A program made the translations under genes and the position numbers. From Gottfriedia acidiceleris (GTDB lineage: Bacteria > Bacillota > Bacilli > Bacillales > Bacillaceae_G), in NCBI RefSeq assembly GCF_023115465.1, contig NZ_CP096034.1, forward strand, positions 4,526,001 to 4,590,000: 64,000 bases of DNA. The letters run 5' to 3'. Below are positions 49,267-58,576 of the stretch, in pieces. Numbering within the stretch: position 1 is the first letter of the stretch; every line of letters begins with the position of its first letter. Below the pieces are notes generated by a model. The model saw only the letters and a program-made list of their open reading frames with translations, did not search any database and was not told where the DNA came from.

Positions 49267-50364
49267 TTACTCCCATCTAAATGTACGTGCAGCGATTAAG
49301 AAGCTTACGACCATCCAGACACATAGCCAGCCGAAATCTGGAAGTAAATCACCAAATGACGCTCCGACATTCATGATGTCACGCATTGCGGTTGATAAGT
49401 GCGTAATTGGAATTGTCTTTATAATTGGTTGTAAATATTCGGGCATATTTTTTACAGGGAAAAATACTCCACCTAAAAACATTAGTGGGAACGAAATGAA
49501 GCCAGCAATTGGCCCAGCACTTTCTGGACTTTTCGCTAAACTTGCTATAATAAATCCAATGCTCATAAATGTTAATGTACCTAATACAACAAACAATACT
49601 ACTAACAGGAATGAGCCTCGAATACTAACGTCGAATCCAAAGTAGCCAATTAGAATTGTTAAGATAGCTTGTAAACTATTTAATATTAGCCTTGCTGTAA
49701 TTTGAGCGGCAATAAAGGTTGAGGCTCTTAATGTGGTGCCTTGCATTCGTCTTAGTACGCCTCGTTCTCTCCAAGACGCAATTTGGCCAGCGACACCATT
49801 CATATTATTATTCATGATTTGCATTGCAATAATCCCAGGCACTAAAAAGTCTAAATATGAAAGAGTAATTCCAGCTACTCCTTTAAAGTCTGTTACGATT
49901 TTAGGTGTATACCCGGCCATTTGTTTACTAGCGGCATCAACATATGCTGTAATCGTTGCTATTCCACCTTGAAGCTGGCCTGCATTACTTTCATTATAAA
50001 GTACTTTTATTTGTGCAGGAGCGGATTGTTGTTTAGTTGTAACTTGATTTTGAAATCCTTTTTTAATGACGATTACAAAATCGGTTTTACCATCAGATAA
50101 TAATTTCCTAGACTTTAATTCGTTTGTTTTTTTATGAATTTTAAGCGACTTTTGTTTCTCTAAAACAGTTGTAATTTGTTTACTTACTTGAGTGTTATCA
50201 TAATCAATTAGGTTTACTGAATAACTAGTTGTATTTCCATCATTAAACATTAATCCGAAAATAATCATAAAGAAAAAAGGAAATAATAGTGTCCAAATTA
50301 GTGCTTGACGATTACGTACATAAATCCGGAGTTGCGCTAAAGTCAATTGATAATAAGCCTTCAT
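49267..50364 (-). CDS. ABC-2 type transporter permease
   Basis: A 365-residue permease with one N-terminal helix (about 22-42), an extracellular domain (about 50-170) and five C-terminal helices. SFPLMFLGGVFFPVKNMPEY is the typical ABC-2 signature. Its start overlaps the stop of the ATPase gene by four bases, so the two form an exporter of unknown substrate, perhaps a drug or lipid. Confidence 0.88.
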   Translation of the reverse strand: MKAYYQLTLAQLRIYVRNRQALIWTLLFPFFFMIIFGLMFNDGNTTSYSVNLIDYDNTQVSKQITTVLEKQKSLKIHKKTNELKSRKLLSDGKTDFVIVIKKGFQNQVTTKQQSAPAQIKVLYNESNAGQLQGGIATITAYVDAASKQMAGYTPKIVTDFKGVAGITLSYLDFLVPGIIAMQIMNNNMNGVAGQIASWRERGVLRRMQGTTLRASTFIAAQITARLILNSLQAILTILIGYFGFDVSIRGSFLLVVLFVVLGTLTFMSIGFIIASLAKSPESAGPIAGFISFPLMFLGGVFFPVKNMPEYLQPIIKTIPITHLSTAMRDIMNVGASFGDLLPDFGWLCVWMVVSFLIAARTFRWE

Positions 50365-51281
50365 TCTTCACGTAACCCCCTTCCAGTCATATGTAAAAAT
50401 ACGTCCTCAAGAGTCGCAGTTCTAGTCGATAAATCCGAAATTGTCATATCTTGTTCTTTTGTATATTCAAGCAAAGCCATTAATGAAGCTTGTAAGTTAC
50501 GAGTATACAATGTTACGAAATCATGGTTAATCACGACATTCATTACATTATCTAAATGTGCGAACTTTTCATCTTGCTCTGGTATTTTTGTCTTAAATTC
50601 AATCGCGCTCTCTGCAGAAATTGAACTAACTAGATTGTTTGGTGTATCTAGCGCAATTAATTTGCCTTTATCCATGATACCAATGCGATCTGCTAGTACA
50701 TGAGCCTCATCCATATAGTGGGTTGATAAAACTACTGTTTTACCTCGTTCTTTTAGTTTTAATATGATTTCCCACAACGTTCTACGAGCTTGTGGATCAA
50801 GTCCTGTAGTTGGCTCATCTAAAAATATGATTTGAGGATCATGAATTAATGCTAATGCAATCGCTAATCGCTGTTTTTGTCCTCCTGATAATCCTTTTAC
50901 TAGACTATTTTGTTTCTCAGATAAAAGCATTTCATCGATCAACGGTTCTATTGGAATATGACTTGGATAAAAGCTTGCATACATTTCAATGATTTCTTTT
51001 ACTTTTAACAGTTCAAATAATGATGTTGATTGGAGTTGGATTCCAATCTCTTGTTTGATTTTATATGAGTCTTTACCGATCACATGCCCTGCAATAGTAG
51101 CCGTTCCTTCATCTGGTTTTCTTAAGCCTACAAGCATTTCCATTGTTGTTGATTTACCAGCTCCATTTGGGCCGAGTAATCCAAATACTTCACCTTTTTC
51201 AACTTCAAAACTAATTCCATTAACAGCGTAAAAATCTCCATATCTCTTTTTAAGATTTTCAACTTTAATAATTGAGCCCAT
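50361..51281 (-). CDS. ABC transporter ATP-binding protein
   Basis: A 306-residue ATPase with Walker A GPNGAGKSTT, signature LSGGQKQRLAIA, Walker B IIFLDEPTTGLDP and the H-loop STHYMDEA. The C-terminal 70 residues are the DUF4162-like extension of drug/antibiotic exporter ATPases. It is the first gene of the exporter pair, with the permease translationally coupled. GAAGGG lies before the ATG. Confidence 0.92.
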   Translation of the reverse strand: MGSIIKVENLKKRYGDFYAVNGISFEVEKGEVFGLLGPNGAGKSTTMEMLVGLRKPDEGTATIAGHVIGKDSYKIKQEIGIQLQSTSLFELLKVKEIIEMYASFYPSHIPIEPLIDEMLLSEKQNSLVKGLSGGQKQRLAIALALIHDPQIIFLDEPTTGLDPQARRTLWEIILKLKERGKTVVLSTHYMDEAHVLADRIGIMDKGKLIALDTPNNLVSSISAESAIEFKTKIPEQDEKFAHLDNVMNVVINHDFVTLYTRNLQASLMALLEYTKEQDMTISDLSTRTATLEDVFLHMTGRGLREE

Positions 51282-51640
51282 TGTTTTCCCTTCACCTCGA
51301 CTAATGAAATAATTATTTAAAAGTGTACTATCATTTTTAATTCAGCCTGCTAAGTATATAATGTAAAAATTAATATATTTGTCGAAAGAACTGAATATTA
51401 ATAATTTTTAATAAAAATTTACATTTTTTACCAATATTTATCATCCGATTCTACACCTAATATGAAAATTTATTTATTGCATTTATGAAATATTCATTTA
51501 CATTTTATAACTTGATTGTAACGTCCATGTTGTCACTTTGTAATACTCATCGGTTACAATATGTTGGACATTATTTAAAAAAATTGGCTATGGTTTGAAG
51601 TTTTTACTCTTTAGGCGAGCCACAAAAACAAGGTGATAAA
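51282..51640. other. Intergenic region between divergent genes
   Basis: This 359-base AT-rich gap has no gene. A possible promoter for the acyltransferase gene is TTGTAA-17-TGTAAT at 51516-51544, which is weak. Nothing else stands out. Confidence 0.4.
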
Positions 51641-52687
51641 ATGAAAATAGAACGTGAAAATTGGTTGGATGTTGCCAAAATGATCGGCATCTTTTTGGTT
51701 GTTTATGGTCATTCTACAGAAGGTCCGAATTCTATTACATTTATTTACTGGTTCCATATGCCCTTATTTTTTATTATTAGTGGCTATTTATTTAAACCGG
51801 TCAATTCAATTAATGAACTCAAATTTTTTATAAAAAAACTAACATGTAGATTACTTGTACCGTACTGTACGTATTTAGTTTTATTTAGTTTATATAACAT
51901 GACAATTGAGGTAATAGACGGTACCATTAACCAATCAAATTTAGTAAAAGAAGTCCTATCATTGTTAATTGGTGGTAGATTTATTACTGGAGTCCATGGC
52001 GTATTTTGGTATGTGACATGTTTATTTATTACTCAAATATTATTTGCGTTAATCTGTTTATACTTTAAAAAGAATAGTACCCGTCTATTCATCGTAATCG
52101 CTTGCTATTTGCTTGCACATTTTGAAACAATTAAATTAATTCCACATATTGGTAAAAATACCTTTAATGAAATTTCGATTCCATGGAATATGGATGTTGC
52201 TCTACTAGCTATTTTCTTTTTAGGGTTAGGTTTCTTTACGAAAAAGTTGATAGCGTCAATTTCTAACTTCCTTGGAATATCATGTATTGCACTTAGCATC
52301 GTTTATATGACCTTATATGAATTGAATAAATTAGACTACCATCTAAGTCTTAAATATTTAAGATATAACCATTTATTTTTAGATGCTTTGATTCCAATAA
52401 CAATGACGATTGCCGTACTATATTTATGTCAAAAATTAGCAAAACTACAATTTATCCAGCCTTGCACAATCTTTGGTAAAGAATCATTAACAATAATGTA
52501 CATCCATATTTTTGCGAATGCTGTTTTTTCACAGTTTTTCGATTATGGACCGTTATTGTACACAATGATTGGTTTAGCTGTGCCTATGATTGCGAAGAAA
52601 TTTATTATTGAATCACAACCTACTATAAAACCATTATTCATTGGTTTAAATGTAAAACGAAAACATTTTAAAGTAAGAACTGCATAA
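51641..52687 (+). CDS. Acyltransferase 3 family membrane protein
   Basis: A 348-residue protein with about ten helices, beginning with RENWLDVAKMIGIFLVVYGHS, where the family His lies, and FHMPLFFIISGYLF. Such proteins O-acetylate cell-surface sugars or peptidoglycan using acyl donors from the cytoplasm. No SGNH domain is fused. The acceptor cannot be inferred. AAGGTGAT precedes the ATG. It is monocistronic and convergent with the EIIA gene. Confidence 0.87.
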   Translation: MKIERENWLDVAKMIGIFLVVYGHSTEGPNSITFIYWFHMPLFFIISGYLFKPVNSINELKFFIKKLTCRLLVPYCTYLVLFSLYNMTIEVIDGTINQSNLVKEVLSLLIGGRFITGVHGVFWYVTCLFITQILFALICLYFKKNSTRLFIVIACYLLAHFETIKLIPHIGKNTFNEISIPWNMDVALLAIFFLGLGFFTKKLIASISNFLGISCIALSIVYMTLYELNKLDYHLSLKYLRYNHLFLDALIPITMTIAVLYLCQKLAKLQFIQPCTIFGKESLTIMYIHIFANAVFSQFFDYGPLLYTMIGLAVPMIAKKFIIESQPTIKPLFIGLNVKRKHFKVRTA

Positions 52688-52716
52688 AAAAAAATAGCCC
52701 TAGGGCTATTTTTTTA
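52683..52716. terminator. Bidirectional terminator between the acyltransferase and EIIA genes
   Basis: AAATAGCCCTAGGGCTATTT palindrome with A-run on the left and T-run on the right. Confidence 0.87.
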
Positions 52717-53253
52717 TTTTAATGTAGCAATAGCTGCGTCTGTACCTCTTTGAATTGAGCCAGTTGCTGTAACTTTAATATTTTCTAGCGCATCTCCATT
52801 TGTAAAAATAACTGGAGTAATTGTGCTTTTTGCATTTTCTTTTATATAGTCCATATTGAATGTTAATAAATGATCTCCAGCATTAACTTTTTGTCCTTCT
52901 GTTATATGCGCATCGAAACCTTCACCATTTAGTTTAACTGTTTCTAGTCCAACATGGATTAAGATTTCAACACCTTCATTTGAACGAATTCCAATAGCGT
53001 GTTTTGTATGGAATACTTGTACGATTTCTCCATCAAAAGGAGCTACTACAACACCTTCAGAAGGTGTAATAGCAAATCCATCACCCATCATTTTTTCTGC
53101 AAATACAGGATCTGGTACTTCAGATAGTGGATGTATTTCTCCAGTTAATGGCGCTTTAATGACAACTTCCTTAGCTGCTTCTTTAGTTACAGGAGCAGAT
53201 CCTTGTTGTTGTTCTTCCTCTAAACCGAACATTTTTTTTAATTTGTTAAACAT
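52714..53253 (-). CDS. PTS glucose-type EIIA protein
   Basis: A free-standing EIIA-Glc domain (179 residues), the phosphocarrier between HPr and a sugar-specific EIIBC, like B. subtilis YpqE. The phosphorylated His is in EILIHVGLETVKLNGEGF, and a second His in FHTKHAIGI supports catalysis. The N-terminal part has MFNKLKKMFG plus a short Gln-rich linker. A GTG at 53262 is in frame but lies in the AGGTGA ribosome site, so the ATG at 53253 is used. No EIIBC gene is next to it. Confidence 0.9.
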   Translation of the reverse strand: MFNKLKKMFGLEEEQQQGSAPVTKEAAKEVVIKAPLTGEIHPLSEVPDPVFAEKMMGDGFAITPSEGVVVAPFDGEIVQVFHTKHAIGIRSNEGVEILIHVGLETVKLNGEGFDAHITEGQKVNAGDHLLTFNMDYIKENAKSTITPVIFTNGDALENIKVTATGSIQRGTDAAIATLK

Positions 53254-53526
53254 AATACTCACCTTTTCTTTAATTTAGATTCCAGTCTTATCATTATCTT
53301 TTCAGAAAAAATAATACTAATTATCCTAACAGAAAAAATACTTTTATGCTAAAGAAAAGATGAACTTTTATTGAATTATTAACAAAACTGTATCATTTTT
53401 ACAATAATAGACATGAAAAACCTCTAATGAATCATTAATTAGCTAGTTCTAAAAATTGGCATTACATATGATAAAATGATGATGCATAAATATTTGTCCA
53501 TACAATTAATAGATAGGAGCGATTAG

Positions 53527-54024
53527 ATGACTGAAATGGTTCCATTAGTTTTCTCACTTCAAAACAAAAAAATAACGATCATCGGTGGTGGAAAAATCGC
53601 TTATCGAAAAGCAAAAGCATTTATAAAAAGCGGTGCTTCGATTACGATTATTAGCCCTCAACTATGTGATGAATTTAAACAGTTACCTACAATAAAATGG
53701 ATAAATAAGTATTTTGAAAAAGCTGATCTAACTGGAGCTCATATTGTTATTGCAGCTACAGACGATAAAAATATTAATAAATTCGTCAAAGATTGTACTT
53801 CAGATTTCCAATGGTTTAATGATGTAAGTGATCAAAATAATAGTGATTTCCATACACCGGCAGTAGTTCGTAGAGGCGACCTTATTGTATCAGTCTCAAC
53901 GTCAGGTAAAAGTCCAGTCCTATCTAAAAAGATAAAAAAGGAACTGGACACTTATTTTGACGAACATTATAGTGAAGTCGTGGATGAATATGCTATTGAA
54001 CGAAAAAAACCAGTCATAGAGTAA
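53527..54024 (+). CDS. sirC: Precorrin-2 dehydrogenase (SirC/YlnF-like)
   Basis: An NAD-dependent dehydrogenase that oxidises precorrin-2 to sirohydrochlorin in siroheme synthesis. The 165-residue protein has a Rossmann GGGKIAYRKAKAF and the dimer segment STSGKSPVLSKKIKKEL. It corresponds to B. subtilis YlnF (162 residues), which sits in a ylnD-E-F operon with the methyltransferase and chelatase; here the gene stands alone. TAGGAG lies before the ATG. The 3' end holds a hairpin that works as terminator for topB. Confidence 0.88.
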   Translation: MTEMVPLVFSLQNKKITIIGGGKIAYRKAKAFIKSGASITIISPQLCDEFKQLPTIKWINKYFEKADLTGAHIVIAATDDKNINKFVKDCTSDFQWFNDVSDQNNSDFHTPAVVRRGDLIVSVSTSGKSPVLSKKIKKELDTYFDEHYSEVVDEYAIERKKPVIE

Positions 54025-54040
54025 ACTCATATGACTGGTT
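54002..54040 (-). terminator. Terminator of topB inside the 3' end of sirC
   Basis: AACCAGTCATA/TATGACTGGTT stem followed on the minus strand by TTTTTTT. On the plus strand no T-run follows. The left arm and A-run are part of sirC codons. Confidence 0.82.
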
Positions 54041-54060
54041 AAAAGTGCAGAGTCTCTGCC

Positions 54061-56241
54061 TTATTGTTTTTTCAGCTTTGCTAAGGCTTCTGCAAATGGG
54101 TTATTAAATGGTTCGTCATCTTGTTTGTTCTGTTGTTTTAAATATTTTTGAACATCATGTTTAGAAACTTTACTATTTTTTTCTTGCGAACGTCGATCTT
54201 TAAAAGTAGAAAGTTTTTCTCTATGCCCACATGCACATACAAAAATTTGACCTTCTCCTTCGCCTCTTAGTTCTAAACGTTTGAAGCAATTAGGACATCT
54301 CGCGTTAGTAGATTGAGAAATTGTTTTACGATGACCACATTCCCTATCCTGGCAAACTAACATTTTTCCACGTTTACCGTTTACTTCTAACATTAGCTTT
54401 CCACAGTCGGGACATTTAGTGCTAGTCATGTTATCATGCTTAAATTTTTGTTCAGTTTGTTTTATTTCTTTCACAGCATCTGAAGAAAAACGAATCATTT
54501 CACTCATAAATTTTGATTTAGCTAATTTACCTTTGGAGATGGCTTGAAGCTTCTGCTCCCACTCGGCTGTTAGGGCTGGTGATTTCAAGGCTTCTGGAAC
54601 AAGGTTTAATAATTGCTTGCCTTTATTAGTGATGAAAATATCTTTTCCCTTTTTTTCTATTAAAAAGCTACTGAAAAGCTTTTCAATAATATCTGCTCTA
54701 GTTGCAACTGTCCCCAATCCGCCTGTTTCGCCTATTGTCTTTTTTAAATCATTACTATTACCAGACATAAAATGGACTGGATTTTCCATTGCACTTAAAA
54801 GTGTGGCTTCATTAAAGTATGCTGGTGGTTTCGTATGCCCTTTAGTTTCAATAATTTTAGCTACTTCAATACGCTCATTCTCATTAATAATTGGTAATCG
54901 TTGATCCTCTGTACTATCAAGATCGTCTTCATCCTTAAAGACCTCTTTCCATCCCAGTGAAATAACCCTTTTACCTTTTGCAACAAAGATCTCATTATCA
55001 ATTTCTGCGATAACTTTTTCTTGTTCATATACATATGGAGGTAGTAAGACTGCTAAAAATCTTCTAACGATTAGATCATATATTTTAAATTCTTTTGAAG
55101 AAAGTTCACTTAATATAGGTGCTTGCTCTGTTGGTATAATGGCATGGTGATCTGAAACCTTATTGTCATCTACAAATGACTTATTTACTTTAATCGGTTG
55201 ATTCGTTAACTTCATAATGATTTTTCCATAAGGTTTTATGTTACATGCTAATAAACGTTCCTTTAATGTATCAACTAAATCTGATGATAAGTATCTAGAA
55301 TCAGTTCGTGGATACGTAACGACTTTATGGTGCTCATATAGCTTTTGCATGATGGATAAAGTTTCTTTAGGTGAAAAGTTAAATCGTTTATTCGCTTCTC
55401 TTTGGAGCTCAGTTAAATCATAAAGCTGCGGAGCAAAAGATTTTTTTTCAGCTGTCGAAACTTCTTTAATCTTTAGCTGTTTTCCTTTTATCGTTCCAAT
55501 TATTTTTTGTAATTCATCAGTCGTTTTAATTTTCTGGTCATTCGACTTACGATTTTGCCACGTAAAGGTTACATTATTTGCTAATACTTGTAACCCATAA
55601 TAAGTTTGTTGCTTAAATTCTTTAATTTCCTTTTCACGCTCTAAAATCATTGAAAGTGTCGGAGTTTGAACCCTACCGCATGAAAGTTGAGCATTATGCT
55701 TACAAGTAAGGGCTCTTGTTGCATTAATACCCACGATCCAATCTGCCTCAGCTCTTGCTACAGCAGAAAGATATAGATTTTCATATTCCTTACCACTACG
55801 TAAATTTTCAAAGCCTTTTTTTACTGCCTGATCTGTTGCAGAAGAAATCCACAGTCTTTTAATTGGTTTATTAACCTTTGCTAATTGAAGTATCCATCTT
55901 GCAACAAGCTCACCTTCTCGCCCTGCATCTGTTGCAATAACGATATCTGAAACATCTTTTCTTAATAATTGAGTTTTGACAGCTTGAAATTGCTTGCCTG
56001 TCTTTTTAATAACAACAAGCTTTAATTTATCTGGAATCATTGGTAAATCTTCTAAATTCCATGACTTATATTTATTATCATATCCCTCTGGATCAGCCAA
56101 AGTCACAAGATGCCCTAAAGCCCATGTCACAATATACTTTTTACCTTCTAAAAAACCGTTACCTTTTTGATTGCACCCAAGCACTTTAGCTATATCTCTA
56201 GCAACTGAAGGCTTTTCAGCTAATACTACTGTTTTGCTCAT
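54061..56241 (-). CDS. topB: DNA topoisomerase III
   Basis: A type IA topoisomerase that decatenates DNA and resolves recombination intermediates. The 726-residue protein begins with a Toprim domain (KTVVLAEKPSVARDIAKVLG, ATDAGREGELVARW) and has the catalytic Tyr in VTYPRTDSRYLSSDL. The C-terminal end has two zinc-ribbon-like repeats (CPDCGKLMLEV...CQDREC and CPNCFKRLEL...CAC). Length equals B. subtilis TopB (727). The terminator lies inside the convergent sirC gene. Confidence 0.95.
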   Translation of the reverse strand: MSKTVVLAEKPSVARDIAKVLGCNQKGNGFLEGKKYIVTWALGHLVTLADPEGYDNKYKSWNLEDLPMIPDKLKLVVIKKTGKQFQAVKTQLLRKDVSDIVIATDAGREGELVARWILQLAKVNKPIKRLWISSATDQAVKKGFENLRSGKEYENLYLSAVARAEADWIVGINATRALTCKHNAQLSCGRVQTPTLSMILEREKEIKEFKQQTYYGLQVLANNVTFTWQNRKSNDQKIKTTDELQKIIGTIKGKQLKIKEVSTAEKKSFAPQLYDLTELQREANKRFNFSPKETLSIMQKLYEHHKVVTYPRTDSRYLSSDLVDTLKERLLACNIKPYGKIIMKLTNQPIKVNKSFVDDNKVSDHHAIIPTEQAPILSELSSKEFKIYDLIVRRFLAVLLPPYVYEQEKVIAEIDNEIFVAKGKRVISLGWKEVFKDEDDLDSTEDQRLPIINENERIEVAKIIETKGHTKPPAYFNEATLLSAMENPVHFMSGNSNDLKKTIGETGGLGTVATRADIIEKLFSSFLIEKKGKDIFITNKGKQLLNLVPEALKSPALTAEWEQKLQAISKGKLAKSKFMSEMIRFSSDAVKEIKQTEQKFKHDNMTSTKCPDCGKLMLEVNGKRGKMLVCQDRECGHRKTISQSTNARCPNCFKRLELRGEGEGQIFVCACGHREKLSTFKDRRSQEKNSKVSKHDVQKYLKQQNKQDDEPFNNPFAEALAKLKKQ

Positions 56242-56494
56242 ATCATACTCCTTAGTTTGTTTACAATTTTCTTATTAACTAACTTTAACACTTCTACTTA
56301 TCTAAATTCAAAATCTAAATAATTTCGATTCGACACTTCTTTTCTTCACTCAAATGAATGCTAAAATTTATTTTCACATAATTTGTCCACATTTTGCACC
56401 TAAATCACAGCTTTTAACTTAAATAATAGAAACAATTGATGATCAATTTTCTATAATTTTTTATGATTCACATCGGAAAGGAGTAAATAAAACC

Positions 56495-56790
56495 ATGTAT
56501 TCCTTATTGTTCATCACACTTATTCCAAGCTGTTTTCTTACTTTTATTTGATTATTCCTAATATAGAAGACAATCAGTATTTCAATATATTTTACCATTG
56601 ATTTTTTCAATCGTAAGCATCGCTTTAATTGTTATTGGTTTTGCGGTAGAAAGATGGGGTGGGATTAAGTGCAGTTGGAATTGCACTCTTAATTTTATCA
56701 ATTATATCTATAATTGTAGGATCTATTGTATCTCTTAGAAAATATGGTAAATCTTCTTTTTTGCTGAAAATTGACGTTTTATTTTACTAA
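56495..56790 (+). pseudogene. Decayed YesK-like membrane protein gene
   Basis: A ribosome site AAAGGAG precedes an ATG that opens a frame of 18 codons (MYSLLFITLIPSCFLTFI) ending in TGA. The reading continues after a shift as RRQSVFQYILPLIFSIVSIA and ALIVIGFAVERWGG, then shifts again to GLSAVGIALLILSIISIIVG and SIVSLRKYGK, ending in TAA at 56788-56790. Together these pieces form a three-helix protein with the pattern of the YesK family. At least two frameshifts and one stop are required, so the gene is non-functional unless the sequence has errors. It lies in the 617-base gap between topB and the L,D-transpeptidase gene. Confidence 0.72.
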
Positions 56791-56807
56791 GAAAACAAAG
56801 GAATTCA

Positions 56808-56854
56808 CTCTCTATATGGCAAATTTAGTAATTAATTCCATATATAAGGAGAGA
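56808..56854 (+). promoter_or_regulatory. Hairpin over the ribosome site of the L,D-transpeptidase gene
   Basis: TATATGG (56813-56819) can pair with CCATATA (56838-56844), and CTCTC (56808-56812) with GAGAG (56849-56853), leaving a bulge of four bases. The ribosome site AAGGAGAG is half covered, which could restrain translation. Confidence 0.4.
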
Positions 56855-56858
56855 GACA

Positions 56859-58442
56859 ATGATTAATAAGATTGTATCCGTAATTTTAGGGGTATTTTTA
56901 TTCCTATTACCCACAGCCAACGCGACTTCTTTTTCACAAAGTTTTAGTGATGATGAGTTATCAAATTATATAGATAATCTAAATTTAAACACTACTGAAG
57001 CCACATTTGGACAATCTATTGAAGTTGGATTAACGACTAAAGAACATTTCAACAATGTAACTCTCACATTTAAAAACGGGACTAATTTGACGGAAGTTTT
57101 GCTAAAAAACCCATCATCTTCTGATCTATACTATGCTGGAAAAATTGGGGTTACAGCTTCTTTTATAAAAGGCACTTATCAACTAAGTTCAATTACACTA
57201 GATGATCAAACTCTAGCTGTTTCAGACCAGGCTATTAAATTTATGATTAAAGATTTGCCAACTCCGAAAATCAATCCAATTACTAATAAATCTACTTCCG
57301 TGACAGGAGCATTTTTAGAAAATAGTAGTGTTCAAATCCTCTTCAACAATAAGCTTGTAAGCACTGTACAAACGGATGCAAAAGGCAATTTTCAATTCAA
57401 TACTAAACCTCTAAAAGAATTTACGAAAATAAATGCAGTTGGTGTTTCAATTGGATTAAAAAGTAAAACTGCTACATCATATGTTTCAGATGTAATCGCA
57501 CCTTCTATCACTTCCATACCTTCAATATCAGATCAATCACTAAGCATATCAGGTAAATCGGAACCGAATGCTGATGTTCTCATTTACTTAAACAAGAAAG
57601 TATTAGCAAAAGGCAAAGTTAACTCTGCTGGTAAGTTTACTATTAAAATAGCAAAGCAAAAGGCAAACACAGTTCTTCAAGTTGTTGCAGTTGATAAAAG
57701 TAAAAATCAAAGTAAACCTATTTTAGTTCGTGTATTAGATCGTACTGCACCTCAAGCGCCTACAATCCAAACAGTTAAAGAAAATGCCACTGTCATTAGT
57801 GGAAAAACAGAACCAAATGCTTCTGTTAAACTATATCTAAACGGTAAATATTCAGCTAAAACGGCTGCAACAAAGAATGGTAGTTATTCTTTTAAGGTCA
57901 GTAAATTAAAAGTATTTACTCCTATAAAAGTGCAGTCAATTGACGCTGCTGGAAATCAAAGTAAGCCTTCATTTACTGAGGCAAAGAGCTCCCAACCTCT
58001 TTCGAATGGGCAGCTAATTATTGTTAATACAAAAACAAATAAACTTTCATATTATAACAAAGGAAAACTAGTAAAAACATTTAGTGTAGCCACAGGAAAA
58101 GCCTCCTCTCCTACACCTACTGGAAAGTTTAAAATCTTAAACAAAATTAAAAATAGACCTTGGTATAAGGAAAATATTCCTGGCGGAGCTCCAAATAATC
58201 CACTAGGTAAAAGATGGATGGGCTTAAGTATGGGTAGTTCCCCGGGAAACTCATATGGAATACACGGAAATGCTAATGAGAGCTCAATTGGTAAATCAGT
58301 CAGTCACGGCTGTATTCGAATGCATAACAGTGAGATTGAATGGTTATTCGATCAAATAAATGTTGGAACGACAGTTATTATTGCAAAATCTTCTAGTACT
58401 AATGGGCAGATTGCTCACTCATATGGAATAGCGATCGCGTAA
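56859..58442 (+). CDS. Secreted L,D-transpeptidase with Ig-like repeats
   Basis: A 527-residue exported enzyme that crosslinks peptidoglycan stems or attaches to them. A signal peptide (about 1-22, cut near TANA) is followed by an unassigned domain (about 23-135), three bacterial Ig-like modules of about 80 residues (the second and third share SGKSEPNADVLIYLN / SGKTEPNASVKLYLN), and a C-terminal YkuD domain with NTKTNKLSYYNKGKLVKTF, GIHGNANESSIGK and the active Cys in SVSHGCIRMHNSEI. AAGGAGAG lies before the ATG, within a possible hairpin. It is monocistronic. The Ig modules probably hold the enzyme in the cell wall. Confidence 0.9.
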   Translation: MINKIVSVILGVFLFLLPTANATSFSQSFSDDELSNYIDNLNLNTTEATFGQSIEVGLTTKEHFNNVTLTFKNGTNLTEVLLKNPSSSDLYYAGKIGVTASFIKGTYQLSSITLDDQTLAVSDQAIKFMIKDLPTPKINPITNKSTSVTGAFLENSSVQILFNNKLVSTVQTDAKGNFQFNTKPLKEFTKINAVGVSIGLKSKTATSYVSDVIAPSITSIPSISDQSLSISGKSEPNADVLIYLNKKVLAKGKVNSAGKFTIKIAKQKANTVLQVVAVDKSKNQSKPILVRVLDRTAPQAPTIQTVKENATVISGKTEPNASVKLYLNGKYSAKTAATKNGSYSFKVSKLKVFTPIKVQSIDAAGNQSKPSFTEAKSSQPLSNGQLIIVNTKTNKLSYYNKGKLVKTFSVATGKASSPTPTGKFKILNKIKNRPWYKENIPGGAPNNPLGKRWMGLSMGSSPGNSYGIHGNANESSIGKSVSHGCIRMHNSEIEWLFDQINVGTTVIIAKSSSTNGQIAHSYGIAIA

Positions 58443-58473
58443 AAAGCAAACCTTTCAGGTTTGCTTTTTTAAT
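58440..58473 (+). terminator. Terminator of the L,D-transpeptidase gene
   Basis: AAAAGCAAACC/GGTTTGCTTTT stem followed by a T-run. Confidence 0.88.
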
Positions 58474-58576
58474 AGTTTAAGAGATTACTCTCTTTCGTTT
58501 TTCTAATAGCATTCTTTTTACTTTTCACTGATAATATTTAGTAAAAAGGAAATAGTTAGAAAGGGGTATTTTTATT

